From Haemaphysalis longicornis (Eukaryota; Arthropoda; Arachnida; Ixodida; Ixodidae), in the NCBI GenBank assembly GCA_013339765.2, contig CM023454.1, positions 139,231,942 through 139,295,941 on the forward strand: a DNA stretch of 64,000 nt. Reading direction: 5' to 3'. The position numbers and the translations under genes were made by a program. The notes below the pieces were generated by a model. That model was not told where the DNA came from. It saw nothing but the letters and a program-made list of their open reading frames with translations, and searched no databases. Of this stretch, positions 43,560 through 54,112 are shown one piece after another (the first letter of the stretch is position 1; each line of letters starts with the position of its first letter).

Positions 43560-44560
43560 ATTCAGTAGAACTGTAGGGACCTGTTGAAAAATCTTGACGA
43601 CATTTACGAAATATTGTGAGAACTCACGCCAGAGATGATTTGTCTCGAGGAAACATATCTGAATGCAAAACACACACACTTTCCGACATAATAAGCGGTT
43701 TTAAGAAAGGATAGCGATGGCTGCACTCACTCCTCCAGTGGCGTTGCCTTAGTCGTTCAAAAGTCGATTGCTTTTCATCAAATAAGCCTGTATACTAACG
43801 TTGAAGCAGTTTCGATGAGTGCGATTATCTTTAATAAGCTAATAACTGTTTGTTTTTTGAATATACCCCCAGATTACTATCTCCAGGCTAATAACTTTGA
43901 AACTTTAGTTGACCAACTCCCGCAGCCTTTCGTACTGATGGGTGATTTTAACGCTCATCAACTCTGGGGTTCTGCACGTGCCGATACACAAGGAAGACAT
44001 AGAAAAATTCTTGCTCTCCTCTGGAAACTGCCTATTCAACAAAAAACAGCCGACCTATTATAACACAACAAAAAACAATAGTTCCGCGATCGATCTCGCA
44101 ATAGGCTTACCAACCCTTTTTCCATTAGTAGAGTGGAGTGTAACACCAGATCCCTACGGTAGTGACCGTTTTCCTGTTGTATTAACCGCAATATATAGCC
44201 CCACAATTCCAACACACACACAACGATTTCGTGAAGAGGAAGCCGACTGGAAAAATTCAGGGTGATGTCCCAACTGTCGTATACCTCAAAAGAAAAGTTA
44301 AATATTGATGAAGCGACCGATATAATTACTGCACACATAATAGAGGCAGCACATTCCTCTATTCCCCAAACCACTGGTAGAAACAACAACAAAAGGAGGC
44401 CTTGGTGGACCGGGACGTGCAAAATAGCTCGCAAAGAACAAAATAAAGCCTGGGCAGCCCTCAGAAGCTATCAAACTACTGAAAATCTCATTGCCTTCAC
44501 GCGTGCAAAGGCAATGGGCCGCCGAATTAACGAGAGGCGAAAACTGACAGCTTGAAAACA
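43560..44560 (+). pseudogene. J2 ORF2 endonuclease and linker, frameshifted
   Basis: Blocks in order: PEMICLEETYL (Glu, about 43630-43660), SSSGVALVVQKS, NIPPDYYLQANNFETLVDQL, FVLMGDFNAHQLWGS (about 43928-43972), NSSAIDLAIGLP (about 44077-44112) and PDPYGSDRFPVVL (44146-44185, the SDH block as SDR). The linker has RRPWWTGTCKIARKEQNKAW (about 44395-44455). Changes of frame occur near 43985 and 44265. Confidence 0.75.
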
Positions 44561-45840
44561 TTTCTTTCTTCCATCAACTCTTACACTGATACTCGCAAAG
44601 TTTGGAAAAGAATTAGTGCACTACAGGAAGAAACACAAAATGCCCTACCACATGTTAGCAGAGCTGGAGACACCCTTGAAGATCAAGCTAACGCCCTTGG
44701 GCAACACTTTGAGAGTGTCTCCAGCTCTGCTAAGCACACTGCACAATTCTTGGAACACAAAAAGGTAATGGAACGGCAGCCTCTGCGAAAAAAGAAAGAC
44801 CGCATGGGCTACAACTGCCCGTTCACGAAACATGAATTCGCATTTGCTCTTTCGACCTGTAGAAAAACTGCTCCAGGGGCTGGCAAAATAACTTATGAAA
44901 TGGTTAACATCTTCATCAAGACACTCAAGACCTCATTCTTTATTTATTCAATAAGATATGGCAAGCAGGACGTCTTCCCTAATCTTGAAAAGATTAGATT
45001 GTAGTTCCAATATTAAAAGAAGGGAAGGATAGCTGTTTACCTGCCAGCTACAGGCCGACTCCATTATCTAGCTGTTTATGAAAGCTTTCTGGAGAAAATA
45101 ATAAACAGACGGCTTGTTTATTTTTTATAGCATAACGGGATTTTAGACAAATGCCAACCGGGCTTTCGCTTGGGAAGGTGTAAAACGGATGCCCTTGTGG
45201 CCTTTGAGGCATACCCGCGTGACGCATTCGTGCATAAAGAACACTGTATGTCTATTTTCTTTGACCTAAAAGAGGCCTATGATACTACGTGGCGTTACAG
45301 CATTCTACTCGATCTTTGTTCATTCGGAATCTGTGGCAATATGTTAAATGTCATAGAAGACTGAGTCACAGGACATTCCGAGTGAGAATTGGCCACGTCT
45401 TTTCACGTGCTTTCATCCAAGAAAATGCAGGGAGGCGTCTTGAGTTGTTCACTTTTCATCCTCAAAATGAATTTGTTAAAGAACAGTCTATCCCGCTCTG
45501 TCTTTTACTCATTATATGTGGATGATGTTCAGATTAGTTTTAAATCTTGCAATATAGCCATTTGTGAAAGGCAGCTCCAAGTTGGAGGGAACAGCATCTC
45601 AAGGTGGGCAAATGCGAACGGTTTTAAATTTAACTGTGACAAAAGCAGCTGCGTGCTTTTTACTAACCTACGGGGCATGCGGGCAGACCCATGTGTGACG
45701 CTTGAAGGGAAACCCTATCCTATTGCAAAAGGGCACAAATTTTTGGGAGTGCTGCTGGATGAAAAATTATCCTTTATTGCTCACATAAAACAATTACGAA
45801 TAAAATGCACCAAGCACTAAATACTTTTAAAAATCTGTCA
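44552..45840 (+). pseudogene. J2 ORF2 reverse transcriptase
   Basis: The linker end (SSINSYTDTRKVWKRISALQ) leads into fingers with FALSTCRKTAPGAGKITYEM. Motif A, CMSIFFDLKEAYDTTWRYS, is at about 45246-45302 with both Asp intact. The catalytic box LYVDDVQISF is at 45512-45541, YVDD at 45515-45526. The thumb has KFLGVLLDEKLSFIAHIKQL (45740-45795). Frame changes near 45000, 45170 and 45390. Jockey/I-type enzymes commonly have F/YVDD here. Confidence 0.8.
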
Positions 45841-46317
45841 CGTCAGTCATACGGCACGAACAGAGCATGCTTATTATAAATTTTCAACAGCCTCGTAAGA
45901 TCGAGGCTTGATTAGGTAGCCTAGTGTATCAGTCAGCCACAAAAGATGCTCTGAAACTACTGTACGCTGTCTATCACTTAGGCCTGGGGTTGGCGACGGG
46001 TGCTTTTCGTACGAGGCCGATCGCAAGTTTCTATGTAGAATCTGACATGTGGTCATTGGAAAATTAGCGTGCTTACATCTCCTTGTACTATGCTGTAAAA
46101 ACAACCTCAGTCATAAAACACCAATCCAACATCTTAATTCATGACACATCCACTGTATCTCTGTTCGTTAAGCGGCCGCCACTTCCCCATCCCTATGCAA
46201 TAAGAGTAAATACTGTAGCCTCCAACTTAGACATTTACTTCAAAGACGCGTACAAAACCTCTTTAGCTGATGTTATAGCCCCATGGAAGTTATCGCCTGT
46301 AGAATGCTACATGTCTT
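45841..46317 (+). pseudogene. J2 ORF2 thumb end, interrupted by CR1-E
   Basis: A decayed stretch with RSRLD and CLGLGLATGAFRT-like blocks (to about 46020) leads to the frame 46083-46317, YYAVKTTSVIKHQSNILIHD and LADVIAPWKLSPVECYMSF, the region before RNase H. The trace ends at 46317, where the short tandem tail of CR1-E starts. It resumes at 61356 on the other side. Confidence 0.75.
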
Positions 46318-47353
46318 TTGAAGTTGAAGTTGAAGTTGAACTTGAGTTTATTTCGCTAATGATACAATATAATTTCTTGCCTTCCCGCAGAAGCACTCGT
46401 AGGAGCTTGTATGCGGACGGGGCAGCCCAGTGGTCACACAAACATCAATCACCAATCATCTTATAACAATAGACACAAAGCAACTGACAGTGCCATTGAA
46501 TAACAAAACTGTGCATGAACTGTGAACATAAAAATAAAAATAAGAGCAGTAAAGCACTTACATACCGAAGAAAAAGCACATACATAACTGAGCTAATAGG
46601 AGAAGTGATTAACTAATATCATGATTTTCATGAGTGTCAACCAAGAAGAGAGCACACATAAAAGAAAGGCAATTCCATACACCACATTTAAAATAACGTT
46701 ACAGAGTGGCAATACACACTACTCTATGGTTGATTGCACCCAATTATTTATACGCTTTTTCAGTTTGCTAGCTGAAGCCACTGAAGAGTCTGTAAAAATT
46801 ATTAAAATATAAAGGTACATAGAAGGCTCGTGTTCTGTTATCATACCCTGCGTAAACTCGAGCTCTGATAAAAGGTTCTATATGACGGAGGTCCCGGGTT
46901 TTCCTGTTCTTTACTTTGTATTTCTCTAAAAAAACATGTTTTGTGAGCAATGTAGCCCCCAGAAGTTTATCCACTGTCATCATAGAGTGGCTGCACAGTA
47001 TATCACCAATGGCTGCCGTACTACATGTTGATCCATAAACAACGTTTCTTGCTATTTTACGAATAATGGCATTTAAAATATTTAATTTCTCTTATGAAGC
47101 CAACACATAAATTGTTATCCCGTACATCAATATCGATTCACCCAAAGATTTGTACAGCATCTTTAATAGACGGACATCACAAACCGTTCTTCATTTATAA
47201 ATAACATCACAAAGTGCTCTTATTTTTCGCGCAACGTGCTCGATATGATGGATAAATGAAAATTTGTCATCGAGGAAAAGACAAATATTTTACTTTCATG
47301 AGGTAATGGAAGGATTGGCATGTACAATTCTTGCAAAGATATTCATGAAGAAA
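46318..47353 (-). pseudogene. CR1-E ORF2 C-terminus, 3' UTR and tail
   Basis: FLDDKFSFIHHIEHVARKIR (about 47220-47280), LLKMLYKSLGESILMYGITI (about 47095-47170) and ATLLTKHVFLEKYKVKNRKT are the thumb and C-terminal blocks of a CR1 RT. The frame 46768-46983 ends at YFNNFYRLFSGFS. A 3' UTR of about 400 bp runs to AATAAACTC and a (TTCAAC)n tail at 46318-46345. Confidence 0.7.
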
Positions 47354-47759
47354 CAATTGATTGATTGAAATTTGAAGTTATTTGGCAGAATGGGTACATG
47401 GTGCCGAGGCTAAAGGCAACGTGAATGTCGCCTGACTTGACCTCTGGCTCCCAGTGACATTGGCAGCACAGACAGCGTTTCAAGCTTGGAAACGTTTCAC
47501 ATAAAAAAAGAAAAGAAAGAAAAAAAAGGAAAAAGAAGGGGGACAATCAGATAGCAACACAGAGTTATACAAAACCAACATTTCCCACGAGAATTAGCAG
47601 GATTACACTAATACATACATTGTAGCCAGCAAACAAAAGCCAGCAAACAATGGGGTTGCAATAGTTTACAATCCAAATAAACACTACATAAACCGGTGCA
47701 AAGAGCATGAAGGTAGCAAATCAGGTCAATGTAAGTCATAATAAATTCATAAAGTAAAG
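47354..47759 (-). other. CR1-C 3' UTR and (AATC)n tail
   Basis: The UTR is T-rich in its middle (minus-strand run at 47505-47535). It ends CAAATAACTTCAAATTTC then AATCAATCAATTG at 47354-47375. The tail repeat AATC equals that of the two SINEs. Confidence 0.65.
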
Positions 47760-48567
47760 TTTAATTTGCTTTTAATGAATATAAACACCTACAACAATCA
47801 ATAAGGCCTATGAATGTCGGGATGATAGTTAAAAGATTCGGTATCTGCCAATCTAACAACTGGGTACCATAATTAGTCCTGGATCCTGTTTTTCTTGAAA
47901 ACAGTATGCCGAAAGCTGTAGTGTGGATGAGTGTCTGTGTACTGTTAGAGAAAGGATTCGCGGTCACTTATATAGGTATGGTATATGGTCTCAGCTAACT
48001 TAAGTTCGTACATATATTGAATACTAATAATTAAATTTCGTGCGAAATAAGGTAAGGTATCAACAGCCATAGGCAAGTTATTGATAAAACGAATACCCCT
48101 TTTCTGAATCGAAACGAGAAAGTTAAGGTTGGACTTAGAAGTAACACCCAAACCAACAGACAATATCGCAAACGAGAATGAACAAGCGAGAAATACAGCT
48201 GACGCTTTACAGGTGTTGGTAACAAAGGACGCAGTTTATTTAACACTCCAATAGATTGTGCGGTCTTGTGTTTAACAAAATCAACATGGTGATTCCAAAG
48301 AAGATTTTCGTGAAAGAAAACACCTAAAAATTTGTGCACTTGAACGCTTTCGATTGGAAGGGATTGAATTGTTAGAGGGCAAGGAATTCTCGTAGGCCTA
48401 TTCTTAGACGTGAAAATGATATATTTTGTTTTCTTAACGTTAAGCTTTAATTCATTCGCATCCAGCCAGAGGGAAAGCTGTTGTAACCAGGAGTTTGCAG
48501 TAGCGATGACGGATGCCAAATCAGTGGACGAAAAAAAAAACATTCGTATCGTCAGCATAAAGAACAA
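47760..48567 (-). pseudogene. CR1-C ORF2 reverse transcriptase, catalytic box to C-terminus
   Basis: IVLYADDTNVFF contains an intact YADD at 48548-48559. A run of ten A on the plus strand (48531-48540) shifts the frame directly after it. Then come NSWLQQLSLWLDANELKLNV, KFLGVFFHENLLWNHHVDFV and FSLVHSRLRYCLLVW, followed after another shift by SIQKRGIRFINNLPM and ETIYHTYISDRESF. Lesions are single-base, mostly in homopolymers, so part could be sequencing error. Confidence 0.75.
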
Positions 48568-48599
48568 TATCCTGGGTGAACGGAATCAAATCAATATCA

Positions 48600-49687
48600 T
48601 TAATGTAAAAAGAAATAGAATTGGCCCCAATATAGACCCCTGTGGTACACCATACGATATTTTTTGCCTGTCGGATTGAACATCATGAACTGAAACGAAT
48701 TGCTCACGGTCTGATAAGTAGCTGCGAAAAAGCTGAAGTGAAGTTCCCTTATAACATAATGTGACAGTTTAAGAAAAAGAATATCATGTTTAACTGAATC
48801 AAAATACTTATTAAAGTCTAAGAAAATTCCTACAGAATAAAGACGGTTTTCTATGTTGCGAATAAGGCTATCCTTGATGTTAATTAAAGCAAGTTCAGTA
48901 GATTTCCCTTTTTGAAATCCATACTGATTGCCGGAAATTAATTTCAGCTTTTGGAGGTAACTTGATAGTCTAGAATTTATAACTTTCTCCATGACCTTGG
49001 AGAAAATGGGTAGCACTGAAATTGGCCGGTAATTATTAATTTCATCAATCGCACCACCTTTATGTAAAAGAATAACTTTTGCTATTTTCATGTTATCGGG
49101 GAAGATTCTGTAGACAGAATTAAATTTGCTAGGTGACACAAGACTTCACCAATCAGGTCTATCACAGCTTTGATTGGTGCGGCCTTAATTCCATCAAAGC
49201 CAGAAGAACAATTATTTTTTAGACTATTTACCACATTGGCAATTTCGGTTATAGTAGCAGGATAGAGGAACATTGAGCTGCACACGTTTTGAGTTAGATA
49301 AGACCTTGGATCCGAGCTACGTGAATTGGACACCCCAAAAGACAGGAAGCGTTGGTTAAACAGATTAGCTAGGGCTTTACCACTGAAGGTATCTTCTCCT
49401 ATTTTTAGTTCAGATGGCACTGAAGCCTTCGATTTCCGAAGCAAATTTTTTATAACCGTCCACGTTTTTGAGGGATCAAACTGAATGCGCGCAAATTTGT
49501 TTGAGTAGTACTGAAGGCGCGCTCTCTTTATGTCCGTTGTTAATTTATTTCTAACTTTCTTGTAATCCATCAGGACCAATAAATCCCGGGATTTTACAAA
49601 TTTATCAAACAACTTATTGCGTTCTTTTATTCTTTTTAAGAGTTCAAGTGTAATCCACGGTTTTCTAGCTTTTCTGGCTTTAGTCAT
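48600..49687 (-). pseudogene. CR1-C ORF2 linker and reverse transcriptase, first part
   Basis: The frame 49088-49687 carries RKPWITLELLKRIKERNKLF and KTWTVIKNLLRKSKASVPSE, the linker, ending in SGFDGIKAAPIK (fingers). The next frame (48600-49139) has KVILLHKGGAIDEINNYRPI, VLPIFSKVMEKVINSRL, GFQKGKSTELALI and GIFLDFNKYFDSVKH (motif A). Motif B, GVPQGSILGPILF, is at 48609-48648 in a shifted frame. A single-base deletion follows near 48600. Confidence 0.8.
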
Positions 49688-49689
49688 GT

Positions 49690-50833
49690 AATAAACGGAA
49701 ATGCACTATTATAGGCCTCAATGATCTTATTAATAAACAAGTCGTAAAAAGCATTGGGATTTGATGTTGTGGAAAGGCTGCTCCAATCTATGGATGACAC
49801 AAGCTGGGGGAAATATTTCACATTACCCTTATTCATCTCCCTGTAGATTCTAGGTGCACATAAAGCACATGTTTTGTGCTCGATCACTCTTGGAATAAAG
49901 CAAAATAAAGGTAAATGGTCACTTATGTCACTAGTAAACACTCCAGCCATGGTATCCTCTTTCTCACAATTTGTTAAACACAGGTCTAGAAGCGTTTCAC
50001 TGTGAGATGTAGTCCTAGTCGGTATATCAATTAAGTTTGTAAAGCCATTGACATGTACAGCCGGTAAAACGCTTGTCTATAACAGCGATTTCAACTTCAA
50101 CCAGCTGCATCCGAAAACTACCGAAACATACTCGTTCCAAACACGTTGGAAGCAAAAGCGAAGGGGTAAGACTTCGTAATTCCGAAGTAGTTTTATTCAA
50201 ATCCCGCTCCGGCGTGGCAGGATAGGGCTGAGAGTACGAACGCTGTGTTATAGACAAGCCTTTTACGGGCTGTACTGTGTTTAGGAATTGACTGGGTGTT
50301 CAAAGGACATACTTTGAGTAAATTGATATTAAAGTCGCCCATGACTACCGCTTGCTTTTTTGTAGTTGAGAGATCTTCCAAGATTGCATTGAAAGCGTCG
50401 TAGACAATTCGAGGGGTCCGGAAGGAGGGCTATAAATAACGCCTAGAACATGCGCATTTGTGGCAATGAAGAGCGATTCAATACCCGAATTCATCACAGT
50501 ATATTCAGGAACAACTTCATACAAAAAGCTCTCCTTCATGTACAAGGCAACACCACCGCCTGTTTTGGTTCTTCGACTATTAGTTTCTAGTTTATATCCA
50601 TTTAAATTCACTACGCTAGCAGCATCCGAGTACCAAGTTTCACTAAACGCCAACACATCAAAATTGTGGCCCAAAGAGGATAAAAAAATGTTCATTTCAT
50701 CTTCTTTATTTCTAAAACTGCGTATGTTAAGGTGAAACAGCGAAAAACAGTTTGAGCATGTTTTGTTTCCAGATACATTATTTGTGAAAGAATCAACATG
50801 ATGGTAAGCACAGCCAGAGGATGCGAAGGCCAT
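49690..50833 (-). pseudogene. CR1-C ORF2 endonuclease, interrupted by a MITE
   Basis: MAFASSGCAYHHVDSF opens the frame. FHLNIRSFRNKEDEMNIFLS (Asn block), VLAFSETWYSD (Glu), KTGGGVALYMKES, VIYSPPSG and VVMGDFNINLLK (50320-50360) follow. The MITE interrupts at 50272. Beyond it NGFTNLIDIPTRTTSHSETL and LDLCLTN, then TSDISDHLPLFCF with the catalytic SDH, complete the domain. Without the 215-bp MITE and one TA, the frame reads across the join. One further shift lies near 50385 (overlap of frames). Confidence 0.8.
50058..50272. mobile_element. Tc1/mariner-like MITE, MITE-1
   Basis: 215 bp with terminal inverted repeats of about 30 bp: CAGCCGGTAAAACGC then TTGTCTATAACAGCG on the left (50058-50087), and the complement CGCTGTGTTATAGACAA then GCCTTTTACGGGCTG on the right (50241-50272). 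TA dinucleotides flank both ends (50056-50057, 50273-50274). No transposase. It sits in the CR1-C endonuclease; removal of the element and one TA rejoins the coding trace. Confidence 0.85.
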
Positions 50834-50869
50834 TTGCGGTACTAACAGATTACAGCTAGTACAGCTACA

Positions 50870-51808
50870 TTAGACCATTTTTTCCAGATCACACTCATCT
50901 TGGATTCGAATCACCTTATCACCTTCATCCTTTCGAACCAAAACGTGTCCGTTATTCTGCCATGCAAAACGATAGCCAACTTCCTCTGCTCTCGCACGCG
51001 CGAGCCACAACAGCCGCTTATTCCAAGGCGTCAGGTTATCAAAGAAGCGCATGTCTGGTTCTTTGGCCCGTAGGCGAGAACGGGCCTCTATCCACTTTTG
51101 CTTCAAGGAAACTGACGTGAACCGCACAATGACAGCGGGTTCTTTTCCAGGCCGTTGTGGCAAACGGTGCATTCCATCAATGTCAGATCTTGTTAACTCG
51201 GGAAGTTCAAGTTTACGAGCCACAGTATTCACTTTTTCGAACAAGTCATCGTGTTCTTCTTTGGCCAACCCAAGAATTTCCAAGTTCTGCCTGCGGCTAT
51301 ACTGCTCCATCTCGTTCAGATCTAACCTGATTTGCCTGATCGCGGGGGAGGTACCAGATTCAATACGGTCAACACGCTTCTTCAGGGCAGCAATATCAGA
51401 GTCCTGTTTTTCAACCTTAGTGAGTACGCTGTCGTACTTCTCATAAAGAAACTTCATAGAATTCTCAATATTTCCAACTGTTACGAGAAGCTCGGACAGT
51501 GCGTTGACCTTACCTATGATAGGCAGTAAACTTGCGACATTGTCATTCAATGTCTTTAGTTGAGCAGCAAAGCTGGAGCTTTCAGATTGGGTAGCGACAA
51601 CGCCACTCTTTCTCTCTGCTGTTTCACATGTCGCGCAAATCCAGGTTGCCTTAAAAGACTCACTTCTATTGCGAAAGCTAGGAGCAGATACGCCGGAGCA
51701 TTTACCCAGGTGGTAGGCATAGTCACATTTTGTGCACGTCAAATACTTTCCATCCTGAGGCACAACGTCCTGGCATACCAAACACTGCAATTCAGGGTCA
51801 GTTGACAT
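50870..51808 (-). CDS. CR1-C ORF1 protein: PHD-like finger, coiled coil, RNA-binding C-terminus
   Basis: An uninterrupted frame of 312 codons starts at ATG 51806-51808 (MSTDPELQCLVCQ). The open frame extends further upstream to 52027, but that part runs through the leader repeat and promoter, so I prefer the ATG next to the zinc finger. The finger has ligands C-X2-C, CTKCDYAYHLGKC and CATC (residues 9-60), a C4HC3 PHD pattern. A coiled coil covers about 80-180. MEQYSRRQNLEILGL begins a domain like the L1 ORF1 RNA-binding fold, ending near residue 312. It would bind the LINE RNA. ORF2 starts 36 bp downstream. It is the only intact transposon gene in the window. Confidence 0.85.
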   Translation of the reverse strand: MSTDPELQCLVCQDVVPQDGKYLTCTKCDYAYHLGKCSGVSAPSFRNRSESFKATWICATCETAERKSGVVATQSESSSFAAQLKTLNDNVASLLPIIGKVNALSELLVTVGNIENSMKFLYEKYDSVLTKVEKQDSDIAALKKRVDRIESGTSPAIRQIRLDLNEMEQYSRRQNLEILGLAKEEHDDLFEKVNTVARKLELPELTRSDIDGMHRLPQRPGKEPAVIVRFTSVSLKQKWIEARSRLRAKEPDMRFFDNLTPWNKRLLWLARARAEEVGYRFAWQNNGHVLVRKDEGDKVIRIQDECDLEKMV

Positions 51809-51891
51809 ATTGGCACCAACGGCACTAGCAGCAGCAGCAAAATACAGTGTGCATGAAATATTAAGTATCACGGCAGGATAAAACAACCAAC

Positions 51892-51961
51892 CTGCAAAGT
51901 CGAACAAAAAACGCTTGGAATCAGCGGGATGAAGCTGCTGCCGCTGCCGAGTGCCAGTGCC
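51892..51961 (-). repeat. CR1-C leader repeat, inner copy
   Basis: 70 bp identical to 52125-52194, same orientation, 233 bp apart. On the minus strand it starts GGCACTGGCACTCGGCAGC and ends GACTTTGCAG; the next bases are GTTGGTTG, so the end has the form of a 5' splice site, CAG|GT. Confidence 0.9.
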
Positions 51962-51983
51962 AGGAGCGTCCGTAGGTGCAGTC

Positions 51984-51991
51984 CTTTTATA
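51984..51991 (-). promoter_or_regulatory. TATA box upstream of the inner CR1-C leader
   Basis: TATAAAAG on the minus strand starts exactly 30 bp upstream of the first base of the inner leader copy (51961). That is the canonical TATA-to-start distance, so the leader repeat's first base is the predicted transcription start. Confidence 0.7.
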
Positions 51992-52124
51992 GGCAGCCCG
52001 GCTCAGTTGACGCAGACGCAGACGCATCCATGGTTATCACAGATGGTTAACGGGGAAGCGATGATCTCGGTTCTTGACCAGCCACCACTGGAGGGGCACG
52101 AATGGAAATTCGTACGGAAATAGT

Positions 52125-52194
52125 CTGCAAAGTCGAACAAAAAACGCTTGGAATCAGCGGGATGAAGCTGCTGCCGCTGCCGAGTGCCAGTGCC
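52125..52194 (-). repeat. CR1-C leader repeat, outer copy, at the element's 5' terminus
   Basis: Identical to the inner copy at all 70 positions. Its first base, 52194, is the first base of the element; CR1-E derived sequence with a 12-bp tandem lies outside. Downstream of GACTTTGCAG it continues ACTATTTCC, different from the inner copy. Confidence 0.9.
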
Positions 52195-52240
52195 CTCAAA
52201 GGAATATTCAAAGGAAAATTCAAAGGAATATTCAATTTTT
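52195..52240. repeat. Tandem repeat at the CR1-C/CR1-E junction
   Basis: About three copies of CAAAGGAATATT (one with AAAATT) lie between the outer CR1-C leader and CR1-E. On the other side of CR1-C the sequence CAAAGATATTCA occurs (47335-47346). The tandem may be an amplified target duplication. Confidence 0.6.
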
Positions 52241-52530
52241 CTGTATGTTTTGTGAGGACAGGTTAATTGCAGTGTATCATGATTATTCGAAATAAAGTTA
52301 CTGTGAAACTATGTAATTATTTTGAGATATCTTATTGCATTATTTTACTCTAGCCATGTAACTCTCACTAACCAACAAACGTGCCGTGTGATCCGCGTAC
52401 TGGAATATTTTGGAATGTTACGATAACTGTTACTTTGTATATTAATGTAAAAATAAACAATAAAGGTCCTAAAATTGACCTTTGTGAGACACCATACTTC
52501 AATGGTAATAGGTCACTATTACAGCCATTA
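52195..52530 (-). pseudogene. CR1-E ORF2 RT motifs B and C
   Basis: YGVSQRSILGPLLFIF (about 52448-52495) is motif B. Motif C reads QYADHTARLLVSE (about 52370-52408): the second Asp of YADD is now His (CAC). The trace fades toward 52240. A 12-bp tandem repeat and CR1-C follow. The thumb continues at 47300. Confidence 0.65.
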
Positions 52531-52845
52531 CAGAACGGAGTGGGTCAGGGAGCTAACTGGTGTTAAAGACATATTAGTAGAAATTAAGAAGAAGAAATGG
52601 ACGTGGGCAGGGCATGTAATGCGAAGGCAAGATTACCGCTGGTCATTAAGGGTAACAGAGTGGATCCCTAGAGAAGGCAAGCGTTGCAGGGGGCGGCAGA
52701 AAGTTAGATGGGCAGATGAGATCAAGAAGTTTGCGGGGATAAATTGGTCACAGTTGGCTCAGGACCGAGGTAATTGAAGAATAACGGGAGAGGCCTTTGC
52801 CCTGCAGTGGGCGTAGATAGGCTGGTGATGATGATGATGATGATG
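52531..52845 (+). mobile_element. RTE-clade LINE 3' end, RTE-3, inserted in CR1-E
   Basis: 315 bp of RTE ORF2 C-terminus on the plus strand (WTWAGHVMRRQDYRWSLRVT, RWADEIKKFAGINWSQLAQ) followed by a (TGATGA)n tail (52828-52845). A perfect 10-bp target duplication, ACAGCCATTA, lies at 52521-52530 and 52846-52855. The copy is strongly 5'-truncated. The reading frame is open over most of its length, so it is younger than RTE-2. Confidence 0.9.
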
Positions 52846-52855
52846 ACAGCCATTA

Positions 52856-54112
52856 ATCTTTACCATCTGATATCGTTCCTGGAAATAGCATAAAAATAGT
52901 TTTGAATATACCCCGCGAAATCCTGAACAAGATAACTGATTTATTACACAGTATGATTTATTGTATCGAATGCCTTTTGAAAATTTAAAAAAGACGGACT
53001 AGAACTTTATTATCGATTCCCTCATTTACAAAGTCTGAAATGTCCTCAAGTAGTGTGGTTGTAGTTTTACCCTCGCAAAATCCGTATTGAGTATTTGATA
53101 GAAGCTTGTACTTTTCACAAAATGAAGTCATCCTTTTATAAATAATTTTTTCCAGCGAACACGACACGGCAGGTAATATTGGAATGGGTTTATAATTATT
53201 ATCACGTTGCTTCAGCCCACCTTTTGTAGATAGGTCTTATTAAGGAAACTTTCATTTGGGATGGAATCAGCCCGATAGTTAAAATGCTTGACAAAATGTC
53301 ATGAAGTAACTTCTTTAATTTTTGAAAACTGGTAAAAATATCCCTAACGCGGATCCGATCATTTCCTGCAGATCTTGTCAAGGACAAAGTTCTCAGTGCG
53401 GAAAATGTTTCCAGCTCAGCTAAATCATACATGTATCCTGAGTGCGTGTTAGATTGCACAGTTGAATTCGAAATCGGCAGTGGTGAATTTCTACTTCGCA
53501 ATTTAACAGCGGCATTAGCGAAACACTTATTGAAATTATTTGGTAACGTATGCCTTCCAATGCCTTGAAACGTGGTTGTAATAGGCTTGTTAAAACTATT
53601 TTTTTTGTTGTCCCGCCAAATGAGTTTACTATGTTCCAGGTTTCCCTCTGGTCTTTCCTACATTATTTATTTCATTTTTGTGGTACCAAGTATTTGCCAT
53701 TCGTATCTTAGCGGTGAGCTTATTTCTCAACTGCCTTAATTCTTTTAACGACAGGTAGATTGGTTTTTCTTACTCTCATTTCACAGTCGCTCCTTTAGGA
53801 AACTTAGTTCAATTATTTCATTGTTTATCTATTGTTTATCTATTATTTATTCAATTGATCATAATTTTCAACCTTCCGTATTTTCAAGGTAATTTTTCTA
53901 GTGCATTTTTGGTATATTTCCTGAAGCTTACCCATAAATTGACCATAAGTCAAAGAATGGTTATTCTCAATGAGAGAATTCTTATCAGAGTCATTAACTA
54001 GCTCATCTCTTTTTCTATTATCAAGTACGTATTGAGGTCCCGCTTGAATTCTGTCTGAGCTGCAATGTCCATGACGAAGAATTGAAATAGTTACAAAGTA
54101 ATGATCCGCAAC
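52856..54112 (-). pseudogene. CR1-E ORF2: endonuclease end, linker and RT fingers
   Basis: VADHYFVTISILRHGH (54060-54112) is the last endonuclease block. The linker includes YGQFMGKLQEIYQKCTRKIT. The RT fingers show RSAGNDRIRVRDIFTSFQKL and LIPSQMKVSLIRPIYK (53202-53400). SCSLEKIIYKRMTSFCEKY and LLSNTQYGFCEGKTTTTLLE (52985-53167) are blocks 2 and 3. Motif A is eroded near 52960. Several frame changes. RTE-3 follows at 52845. Confidence 0.7.

Larger units (their letters stand above)
47354..52194 (-). mobile_element. Full-length CR1 LINE, CR1-C, inserted in CR1-E
   Basis: CR1-C runs from a 70-bp leader repeat (52194) through an intact ORF1, an ORF2 with few lesions, and a 3' UTR to an (AATC)n tail (47357-47370). 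It interrupts the RT of CR1-E. Possible target sequence TGAATAT-CTTTG is found on both sides (about 47336-47348; 52196-52235), imperfect and locally tandem on the right. The 4.8-kb length equals a complete CR1. The MITE at 50058-50272 is inserted in its endonuclease. Confidence 0.85.

Noticed and set aside
51809..52027. Upstream extension of CR1-C ORF1 to 385 codons
   Set aside because: The extra 73 codons run through the leader repeat and the TATA region; the ATG at 51806-51808 directly precedes the zinc finger and is the better start.
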